Shown here piece by piece: positions 41,601 through 53,600 of a DNA stretch of 64,000 bases. The stretch lies in the NCBI GenBank assembly GCA_911728435.2, contig OU452201.1, forward strand, positions 8,060,001-8,124,000. Reading direction: 5' to 3'. The first letter of the stretch is position 1, and every line of letters begins with the position of its first letter. This stretch comes from Apoderus coryli. Its lineage: Eukaryota; Arthropoda; Insecta; Coleoptera; Attelabidae. The notes beneath the pieces were generated by a model, which was not told the DNA's origin, made no database searches, and saw only the letters and a program-made list of their open reading frames with translations. The position numbers and the translations under genes were made by a program.

Positions 41601-44600
41601 ATGCGGTCAAGGCCAATCAAATCTGCCGGTACTGAATACTCCCATACGTCAAGAGCGTCACTAGCGGAATCGGCGCCATCGAAATCGTCCACTAGAATTC
41701 TGGCATCTTTCTGAACACATAAACAATACATACTAATTTTTTAAAACTGTTCAATGATTATGTTAAACAATTAAAGATTAAATTCAAAATTTTGTGACGA
41801 CCTCTATTGTAAATACACATTCACATGTACGTTTTGAATTTCGCGCTCTTCTTGCTTTATGCTATGACTGCCCCTGTATAGTGTTTACAAACCAAAGTTT
41901 TAGCAAAAAATACATTTACCTTTGAAAAAAATCATTCAATTAAAAAACTAATAGTCCTTTTTCTAAAACAACTGGCAGACATTCAAAACGAAGAACCGGA
42001 CAAAAAGGGAAACCCATCAAAATTCAATTATGTAAATGGGTATGTACGTTACTACACAGCGAAAATGGCTAAAACGACATATACAAAAACACACGCACAA
42101 ATTGTCACATACATATAGAGAAAAAACACATTATGGACAGGTTCGTTAAAGAATTCATCAATCAAATTTCGACTATATAGGTATATGGAATCCAGTGATG
42201 ATGACGGTTGACTAGTTTTTTTAATTACTCAGCCAACCCTGAGAATATCAAATTGAAATTTTTACAGGAAGGTCGCAGTTAATAAAGATTTTTTATCTCA
42301 CATAAATTCCACTATTCATATTTAACGAAAATCCAAAAAAATATATCACGTGGCGCCATCTAGCGGTATAGCAGTAAATTACTGGTCAGCCGGACGTGAA
42401 GAATTTAAATCTTCAAAATATCCACTCACCACAACCTTTCTACCATAGAAGTCGGGTAAACGCAGGAACCAATTATTAGTTCTTGGTTTGTATAAATACA
42501 AGGTCATCTAAGGACACACACACCTAGATTTAAATTCTTCTCGTCCCGCTGTGTGCAGGAATCTCCTGATCCTACCGCTAGAAAGGGCTACATGATATAT
42601 CTACAGGGTGTCCAGAAACTCATGGACCAAGCAAAGCAAAAGCGACCAATTCTAGAGTGAATTCATGGCAATTCGTCGTCAATCTTCTAATTCGAAATTG
42701 CTTCCGAAAGGAGTTATACGAGGCACGTTTTTTTAGTAAGTATCGTTTTGCGATTCCGCCGCCGCAGCGCTACGGTCGGCGTTCCGCGCATGCGCGCTGG
42801 TTACCTACATCTCTTGTCTACGCACTGACGCCATTACAGTCTGATTCCTCATTGTATACGTTGTTTGCTGAGTGTTTAAGATAGCTCCGACAATCGTGAG
42901 TCCCGCCGATTGTGAAGTACGGGCTGTTATACGATTTCTTAGTGCTAAAGGCGTAAAACCGATCGATATTCATCGTGAGATCTGTGAAGTTTACGGACAA
43001 AACATTATGAGTGATGGAATGGTAAGGAAATGGGTGAGAGCATTTAAAGATGGTCGCACAAATGTGTATGATGAAGAACGGAGTGGGCGTCCTTCGGTCG
43101 TTAATGAAGATTTGGTGCAGAAAGTGGAGGAAAAGGTGAGAGAAAACAGACCCTTTACAATTTCATCAATGTGCGACTGCTTTCCTCAATATTCTCGTTG
43201 TGTTTTGTATCGCATTGTGACCGCGAACTTGAATTACCGGAAATTGTGTTCACGTTGGGTTCCAAAAATGTTGACGGATTTGCACAAAACCCAACGTTTA
43301 GGCAGTGCATTGACTTTCCTTGAGCGGTACCACAATGAAGGTGAAGATTTTTTAGACCAAATTGTTACTGGTGACGAAACATGGGTGGCTTACGTCAAAC
43401 CAGAATCGAAACAACAATCCATGGAATGGCGACATTCATCATCACCCAAAAGAGTGAAGTTTAAGCAAACAATTTCTGCCCAGAAAATCATGTGCACGGT
43501 TTTTTGGGACAGAAAAGGAGTATTGTTAGTGGAGTTTCTGCCTCGTAATGAGACAATCAATGCAGCGTCTTATTGTGAGACATTGAACAATCTGCGTCGT
43601 GCAATCCAGAACAAAAGACGTGGCAAGTTGAGTAAGGGTATCGTTTTGCTGCATGACAATGCCCGTCCACATGTGGCTAATCGGACCAAAGATCTCATCA
43701 AATCTTTTAAATGGGAAACTCTAGATCATCCTCCATACAGCCCTGATCTGGCGCCCAGGGACTACCATTTGTTCCTGCACTTGAAGAAACAGCTGGGTGG
43801 TCAGCGTCTTCAAGACGATAACGAAGTCAAAACATTTGTGATACAGTGGTTAACAAGTCAGGCGGCAGAATTTTATGAGGAGGGTATTCAAAAACTGGTG
43901 CCACGTTATGACAAGTGCCTCAATATTCACGGAAATTATGTAGAAAAGTAGATTAAGGTACAGGCTTTCATGTAAAAATACAATTATTGCGATATCTTTG
44001 CACGTCTTTTTTTAATTCCAAATCAGTACTTACTTAAAAAACATGCCTCGTAACTAGTTAAAGATGGCGGCTTAGGATTTAGTTTTTTTAAAGGTATGCT
44101 AAGCCGCCATCTTTCAAGTTCTACAACTCCTTTCGGAAGCAATTTCGTTGACGTCGAATTGCCATAAAAGCCACTCTAAGCTGGCTTTCGTTTGCACACC
44201 CCGTATATTTTTATACACTTATTTATTTCGTGGTAACATAACCACCTGTATTTCCTGGCATTTCTATCACCTACTAGAAACCAAACATTAGTGATGTGTC
44301 CAGTATCGACAAAACAGCCGGTGGATGTCAAAATCCCTAGAATTTTTCTACGTCTTTATGTCATAAAATATTTAATCTTATCACAAGTGCTTACCTGAAA
44401 CATGGGGTTATTTGAATCTGCGCTTGCCGGTATCACCACACTGTACGAGACTTGTTCAAATTCTGGCGCATTATCGTTTATGTCCTCCACTTTAACAACT
44501 ACCCTGGTAGTAGATGATAGTGGTGGCTCTCCATTATCACTTATTAAAACCTATAAGAAACATAATTAGAGTTTTAAAAGTATAAATCTAGCCTTATATC

Positions 44601-47600
44601 ATGCTAATGTGGACTCAGGAAGCTATTAGTGTATTTTTTACGTCGCACAAAGTAAATATTTGTTTCAAAACAAGTTCCATAATATTTTTTAAATATAAGT
44701 TTCTCTGGAGGATTCGTTACATTGGAAAATACTCCTTTACATATCCATATTGGACTTATCGTTGCGATCAAATGTAGTTCCTTTATGACAATGGACGATC
44801 TAAATTTATTTTCCAATTGTTCATCTATTTTATCACCACGAAGGAATTGCACGATTAAATTCTGTGGTCTAAATTATGGTAAGTACCTTTTTACATTTAT
44901 AACGTTTTTGACCATCATTTCTAGCCACTGCTAGTGAAAGTATGTAAATTTAGTCCGCCCTCTTAGGTAGGCTCTGAATCTAATTATGTCAGTGTGTGGC
45001 AAGGTATTTTAGTAATTGAATTAATCATTTTAGAAAATATATTTATCACAAGTTGTGCCAACAAAACCAATACATTAATTAATAACATATACATTAGGTA
45101 TATACCTTTCTCCTCTCATCTCTTGACAAGACAAACCAAAAATAATTTATTACCTCTCTACCTTTACTGAGAATAATTGGGGTAATAATGGTTATGATAT
45201 TTTGAATGAAATTTGATTTTAATTTATTAATTTAGCTCTCGCTAATTCATGTATTTTGATATAGGGGCATATTATATACCCTTAAAGGGCTTAGACAATT
45301 TTGTAATGGTTTAAAAATTTTATGGTATAAATTAAAAATGCACGTATCAACTCACTTCTAAAATATGTTCATCCTGAGCCTCTCTATTCAATTTTCTTGG
45401 CGTAGTATTAATCAATCCTGTAACAAAAAAATACCACTTTTAGTTAATTTCTAAAATTATTATTAAATCATAGTAATTAGAACAATAACTCTGAAAATAC
45501 GAATTTTCACACGATATTCGCATATTATACAGAGCAATTTACCTAAAATTGGAACATTTGCCTAATGATTGTGAGTTGGTAATTTCGTTATAATTGTAAT
45601 AGTAATATTATTGCTGCTAATTTTCTATACGAGGTAAGATATCAGTGTTTTACATAAAATGCTTGCAGATTTTGTGACCATTTATGGCATTATTTAGTTA
45701 GAATCAGTTGTGTTTCGCCCACATTTTATCAACTAAGTATATAGTTTTAGATCTGTACCGGCAGTGGTATGGCTTTATTAAACTCGGAGGAAAATAACGT
45801 AACCTTAAAACAACAAGATGTTTTGGCGACATCTAGTATGAGCAGGCAATATTCCCGGTGAAACAAAGTTCACAAACGATGGCCGGACAAGAATATTAAT
45901 TATTAAATATTCCGACACTTTCCATTTGAATAAGGATAGTTTGCAGCTGAGTATTTGCACAAACTGTCAAACAATATGCAGGCTCTAGTTACAGGGGTTT
46001 TATTTTCATAATTGTACCGAAGCTGTGGATGTCGAAATAGTTGTGAGTTACGTTACGAGGGCGAGGGCAGTCGACGCAAAAATTAATCAGCTTGTAAAGA
46101 AAAATCTGTGAGTTGACCACCCTCCGGAACTCCAAGGAGACAAAGCTGAACCTATCCAGCAACTGCCGATGGTTAAATCCTCTCGCAGGGAAACGTCCGT
46201 CCGTTTATTTGCGAATTGCCTATTACATAAAGTAACAAGACTGTTGGTTATGTTGGAAATTTGTTTCACACTACCATGCTTTCGTTGATCCACAACTCAT
46301 CTTGTTGTCAGTCATCACTCGTGCTAGTACAAGCTCTTCGTAAATGTTGGAAATTTGGATCACACTGCCTGCCGATCACCACTAATGAGTTGTGGATCAA
46401 CAAAACGGCTCGGCTGGTGAAAGCGTGGTAGTGTGAAACAAATTTCCAACATAACTAAGAGTCTTGTTACTTTATGTAACAAGCAATTCGTAAATAACCT
46501 TAAAATATATAATAAGTAATAAGTAAAGAAACAACTATGTAACGAAACTAACTATAAATGCGCTCGTTTTATAGTGTTTGGGGTAACAGTTTTTATGTTC
46601 CTGGATCTATAAATTCACTATTATCATCATTATTATTATCATTATTCAAATAGATGGAGTTTATAGCACGAGCTAAAACAATTGTGTTAAATACCAAATA
46701 TTATACAGTTACTTGTCTCCGATGAGGGGTTAGTGTAAAATTAAACAAGTGCGTTAAGATTGCTCAAAGTAATATATAGTATGGAAATTTAAAACTGATT
46801 TTGAAGAAGATATAATACCTAAATCTTGCGAAAGTGCTTAGCAGTCACAGCAAATTGAGGAGAGCAAACAATTTTCTGTTTAATCAACAAAATAGTTAGC
46901 TTATGCATATGTCCCTTTGATCCCTTTTTTCGAAGGTACGCTAGTTCCTTGATTTGTGCCGATTTAAATTTAATATACTATTTATATAGTACTTAATAAT
47001 TTTCAAATACCAAATCAATCGCCCCGAAATTGAGAAAAAAAAACAATTAAGTAATACTAAACCAAATGATGAAATCATTCGATGAAATTTGTTACCAGTC
47101 TAACAGCAGACGTATCAAGAAATATAATCATCAGGCACAATTTAAAAATCGAAAAGTCTATAGTAAACTTAAAATTGTTAAGTAAAATAGTACAAAATAT
47201 ATAGTCTGTGTCGAAAATAAAAATTTATTGCATCGTCAAAAAAAAGGAAGTGAATGCTCATTTTTTTCTATATTAATTAGGTTGTATAAGACTGAAGATA
47301 GAGCTCAATACCTTTCGAAACATGTTTTGCTATTATCATATCATATTTTACTATGAACAACAATTCTGTAGAGGTGACATTCGAGTTTGCTTTGTTGTTT
47401 GTCTTTTGAGTAATTCTTAATATAAAGGACCCTTGCTCCAAAAAAAGATTACATTCGCTCGTTTTTTCTTTAAACTTACCAGGTATATTCAATACCTACC
47501 AATAATGTGGTAATTCTGTAATATTAGTGATTGTTCGCGCTACGTACAAATACTCATTGTAAATTTCTGAAAACAGCATAATATTCGACATGCTTGTGTA

Positions 47601-50600
47601 AAATGTATATGGAAAATTACTTCAACATGTTGTTCTTTTGATGCAGTGTATTATTAGATGTCACGCTAGTGTTAAAAATACACCTTCCAACACGTTTACC
47701 TCTAGGTACACGTATTTTAAAATCATCATCAAGTGTAGTAGTTATAAAAATAAAATAACTCCAGTGATGGATCGGTCTGAAGAAGTTTGACATTAACATA
47801 ATCCACACAATTTATTTTTTCTATGACTGTCTTTAAATGCCCATTCCATCGACTCGAATCGGGTTCCTTTTAAGGCAGACTTGATCTTGGGAAACAAGAA
47901 AAGATCACAAGGTGCTAGATCAGGCGAGTACGGCGCGTATTCAAGCACTGGAGTGCTTCTAGCGGTTAAATAACGTTTCAATAACTCGCAATGTGAATAA
48001 CTCGCAATGTTGCCATGGATTGCCGCTTAGTTTCAACATCGTACTGGTTTCATCGCAAGTGATGATGTTTTTTATCCATTTAGGTTCTTCATCTAACCTC
48101 TCAAGAAAATCTGAGCAGATCTGTTGACGGAAAAGCTTTTGTTCGCCGGTCAATTTTTGTGGGACTATCTTCGCACAGACTTTTTTAATGTTCAATTCGT
48201 CATGTAAAATTTTTCTGACCATTTGTTTATCGGCGTTTATAGTCTCAGCAATCATCCAAATGCTCATACGACGATCTCCGCGCACAATTCCACTGTTTGC
48301 GGAGTTGAAACAGACACAGATCGACCTGGACGTTGGTCATCTTCGATGTTCTCTCGGCCTTCAGAAAACCTTTTATGCCATTCGAGAACACGTACACGAA
48401 ATAGAGAATTCTCACCGTAGACCTCTTTCTTATTTAATTTAACGAGAAATTTCACATTGATTCGTTGCTCATGTTTTTCGTCAGACATTGTTATCGGTGC
48501 GAGGAAAAACCGCGTTCGTTTTTAACTTCTATAGAAAAAAACTACTACAGCGAGAAGAACGTGTTGTCTTAGTGGCATAGCAGACACTATACGCTAACCA
48601 ACGCTCCATTCATTTCCTTCCCAGTCTCGTTATTTAATAGCCAGACCTCGTATAATACATATGCCCATTAATCTGTTTTTCAGCCATCTAATCACAAAAT
48701 ATTTGAAATTATTAAAAATGAAAGAAAACTGAGAGTGCACAAGTTCGCAAAGACTACGAGTTTTTAATTGAATTGGCTTTCAAAAATTGTCAGAATATTA
48801 GCTTCTATCTCTAATTAAATTAGTGCATCTCTGCCGGCTGTGTACCTAAGATTTTCAATTTGAAAGTTATACTTACAAGCTAAAGAGGAGAAGCTAAATA
48901 AGTAATTAGTTAATATTTTGAAACTTTAATACATCCATGTAATGCCTATAACTTCATTTTTAGTTTTAAATAAGATTTTATATAAATATACACTTAGCAG
49001 CAAAAATAACGCACAACCAAAAATTATACTCAATTTCAAAGTTGATTCTTTCTCCCGAACCGATAAATTGTTTTCGATAATTTTTTTTGAAGTGTAGCTT
49101 TTTTCTTTGGTAATTGCACTGTAATAGAATTTTTTATTCAGACCTCACTTTTAGGCTTATACAGGGTGCAAAAAAAAGAATAGTTTTTTTTACGTTAAAC
49201 TCGAGACATCCTGTAGGGAGCATTAGCAACAACGGATGACATTGTGAAATCATACTGTAGCCTCATGTTTTCTAAACATTTTGGTTTTTTAATTTCTCTG
49301 ATATCTGTAATATCAAAGAAAATTATCTAAATCGATTTATCGGTTCACGAGAAAAACAACTTTGAAATTGAGCATAATTTTTGGTTGTGCGTTATTTTTG
49401 CGGCTAAGTGTATATTTTTGATGCAGAAAGTATTTTAACTAAATTAATAGGGCGTGTTGATATTAGATAAATACAGTGAAGTTTCTCTGTTTAAGAATAA
49501 ACCACTGGGTTACGGTTGATATTAAAATGATTAATTGGGTTAAAATATAAGGTTTCGTAAATCTTTAATATTATATAGTGCTTATGGTCGAACTAAACGA
49601 AGCAATTAGTTTCTAAGTACAGGCATTTTTCCCTTCACTATATTTAAAAATTATGTTGACATAAAATGAAAGACGCATGGCAAATCCCAACTTAATTACT
49701 ACAAAACCATTTTATTACGTGCTTCTTTCCCAAATTAGTTCTCTACTTCAATTTTAAACTGAGGCACTTTAGTTCAATATCAATTTAGAAGCGCACAAAA
49801 GCAAATTCGGTCACAAAAACGAAGCGCTATACGTACTTTGTGTAAAAATGAACCAATACAGCGGTAAAAACCAACTAACTAATAAAACCAGACAACCAGC
49901 TAACTTAGTTTTTGTAACAACAGAAGGCGAACTTCCAGCAATAACAGCGAAGGGAGAAAAAGAAAGAGTTTTCCTCGCGCGTGAAATCTATAAAGCAGAT
50001 GAAAAACTCTCTCCACAGTTGTTTTTCTTTTGCGGACGACACAACGGCAGAAGGAACTTTGTTATTATCAGGAGAGGAATAAGAAGAAAAAGTGTTTTCT
50101 TCGCTCCAGTTTCCGATTCTTTTTTCGTAATGCGGTTGTTATCAGTCAACTTTTAACTTCCTTTTATTACTTCCTAGTGAGAGGTACATAAAAGCATTGC
50201 ATTAAACTAACGCAATTGTTACCGATTTTCTCCTTTAATTGCTTTAAGTACGGGGGCTACAAATAAACTCGATCTGCCTCGAAAGTTTCCACTTTCGCGA
50301 AACTGGTATATGAATAAAAAAATCGGTTGTATCGCCCCAAAACTTTCGTTTGGTATAAACAAACTGGAGTCCATATTAAAATTTTGTATTTTGCACTTCT
50401 AGATGTATTGTTTCACATTCACGGAAAGTATGACATCACTATTCTGTTAACTGGGAACAAATTTAGAAATATGTTCCCACTCAGACGATGCTTGTTTTGG
50501 TGCTAGCTCCATTAAAAATGAAGCTTTGCAAAGCACTGTTGCATGATTGTTAGAAGCATAAACGAAGGATACAGGAAACTGCACAGAAATTAGAGATCAA

Positions 50601-53600
50601 ATCTGGATTCTACCATAAATTGTGAGACAGGTTTTGCCCAACTCCTGTTAGGAATTGTGCTCAATCTATAGAGTAAAATTCACCTTGTCGTTATTGCCAT
50701 GCGTATTTGGTACGAACAAATCAATAGCCATAAGATCATTGGCAAAACCTGATATTTTCACCTCATCAAGTATAAACGAGGGTTTTGTTATATAAAGAAA
50801 CATCTTTATTTATTCTTCGAAATAACTTTCATCACCTCTCTACATCTCATTCCGATGAAATACACTTCTGCCAACGCTTCCAGTCGTTTGATTTTACTGA
50901 ACAGCCAGAAGTCACACGGTGCAAAAGGTTAATACCGTGGTTATGGGACGATATACGTCGAATTTTTTGTGAAATGATCTCGAAGAACCAATGAAGTGGG
51001 AACGAATCCGTAATGCACAACACCAAAACTCTCAACATGACCTTGATTTTTGAGTGACGAGATTTGACATTTTTCAGACTCAAAACGTCTCTCAAAATTA
51101 TTTGAACTAATCCAAACATGTCAACAAGCTCTCTAATTTTCAATCGACGATTTTGGTGCATCAAATCCTTGATCTTTCTCGACCCTCTTAACATTTTATC
51201 AGTCAAATACACATAATATTCGGGACGTTTTAGCAGCAGAAATTTAATTCAGCACACAAAATAAAAGACAGTTTATTTGGCCACAGAATCACACATCATA
51301 AAAATCGAAGAAATATACACCAGTAGATATATGAGCACGACTATGTTACTCTGACGAGGTCATAATAAGAGCGAAACGAATTCGTCAGTATCTGTCGACA
51401 CATGCCTCGGTCTGCTTCTACTGAATTAGACCCAGTAATTTAGTCCGCTGGGCCACAAATTTATTTTTACTTTATCCGAATGCTCAAGATTTTTGTAGAA
51501 CCATGAAACGGCTGTGTCAGTTTTAATTAAGTGTTTGTACGTGAACCTTTACAAGCGAATCTAACTTTGATAGAAAAGTCTTCATAAGTTGAGTTTAACT
51601 ATATAGTAATAGTGAAATATAAATTAGTGCTTAAATATTTGAATGCCCACTTCAACCTGTTTTATGTTATGTGCTTGAATTGTTGATGTAAAGTTTAGTA
51701 CCTACCCATCACATTAATGGAGCACGAAATATTTTTTGGCAAGGCGGTAAACATTTTATTAATCGGTACACGTAGTGAAGTAGATCACTTACATTAGGAC
51801 CACACGCGATCTGCCGCTTAATACTAAACGTCGAAAACTAAAACTTGCAGGATAAATGAGACCATTACTTTCTATACTAATAGTTTCTACTATACCTACT
51901 CCAATATTATTGCATTATTCTATAAATATTTTGATAATCTGCTGCCGCATTAGACTGTGATTGTAGTATAGCGAATCAAAATATTTGGATAGTGAATATT
52001 GCTTTGAAACTGTTCATCTAATTTGAAACTCTGCTTCGAAATATTATCCTCTTGCTTTCCAATTTTCCATATTATTTTAGGATTAGGTTAATTGTCACAT
52101 AAATAGGTTTACACCAGTGTTAGAAGTATCTATATTATGCTGTGTGTAAAATACACACCTCAACATTTCGCAAGTGCAGATGCAATTTTCGGGGGTAATT
52201 GCAGAAGTGCATCAAAATTACCGATAAATTTTGCGTGAAAACGATGTTTCTATTATTTTTATTGGCTCTGTTATTCATCATTTAGAATTTAGATTAAGGG
52301 TGGAAAATGCAAAACTAAATATTTGTTTTCAAATAGTATTTTCATATTTTATAATATTTATGGGGCTATGGTAATTAGTTCATTTGGACAGAAACATTGT
52401 CCTAAATTAACAAGATAAAGATAAAGTATTTGCACGAAAATGTAACAAAAAATATACATTGAGAAATTTTTGTCTTGGGTCTGCTTCCGTAGACTCCGGC
52501 ACCTATACCTGAGTTTGTCTTTGAGCCATCAGTAAACCAGGAACAATAGTCCGCACTTTGCAACTCCCTCCCCCATTGATCTCTGCTGTGTATCAGAGTT
52601 TTATAAGGCAGATCATTGTTTATTTCTGGAGGCATTACATCGGAGCATATACATATAAAAAATATTGTTATGCAACTGCTCGCACTTAATATCTATTAAA
52701 CTCGTATGGCGAGTATTACTCGTAACTTAGTATAATCAACCTACCTGTAGTTGAATTTATGCTGAACCATCCTTCAATATTGCCAGCAATTATTTTATAA
52801 GAAATTTCCTGTTTGGAATCTTTGTCCCGATCAGTGGCTTTTACTTGCAGCACGGAAGTACCAGCTGGACTGTCTTCTAGTACAGACGGATAGTACACTG
52901 GTTCTTCAGATAGTGGAACGTTGTCGTTTTCGTTAAGTATTTCGATGTAAATCTGGAATAAAATAATGACAATAATTTTTATATAGACTTACAAACAGTT
53001 TTAACGAAAATTGTGTTATCAGAAAGATGAAGAATGGAACTCTTCATCTTTCTTCTGTAAATTGAAGTACAGTACATTTTAGTTTACAATATAATGACGT
53101 TGCAAGTTGCAAAGGATGCACCATTAACTCTTCACGGGCAAGATATTTATGGGGAAAAAGTCCTAGAGGGACAAGAACTAAAAACTCATTTATTCTTATT
53201 TTTTAAGTACACATAAACAAAGAAGGTCAACTTACGATATAAAAACTAAATAAAAATGTTTTTTCTTAAATTTCATTTTTTTTGGATTCTTTCATTTTTT
53301 TTTTCTAATAGTCCTCTTCCTAAGAAATAATGTGAGCCTAGTGAGAATGCCTGACACCTTCTAGGTTACGAGCTATAACCCTTGATATAGTAACATACAT
53401 GGCCTGATATTTTGTTTGAAACAACCTCCGTATTCCCAGTTTTTAGGATTCTTTAATTTTTTTTAATAGTCCTCTTCCTTTTTTTTGCTGCTTTAAAGCG
53501 CTAGGTTACTTTTGATATTTGCCCCCATAATTCTCGAGAAAATTGCGTTTAAAATGTTACCAGTTAGGTAGTTGCAACGTATACAGGGTGTCCTACGGTG

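Noticed and set aside
49848..50156. 102-codon ATG frame as a gene
   Set aside because: Odd composition with runs of Lys/Arg and Phe, no motif, and no promoter or splice context; probably chance.
53284..53480. Direct repeat GGATTCTTTCATTTTTTTTT / GGATTCTTTAATTTTTTTTA as an element boundary
   Set aside because: Two short T-rich copies about 160 bases apart with no other structure; probably local duplication.
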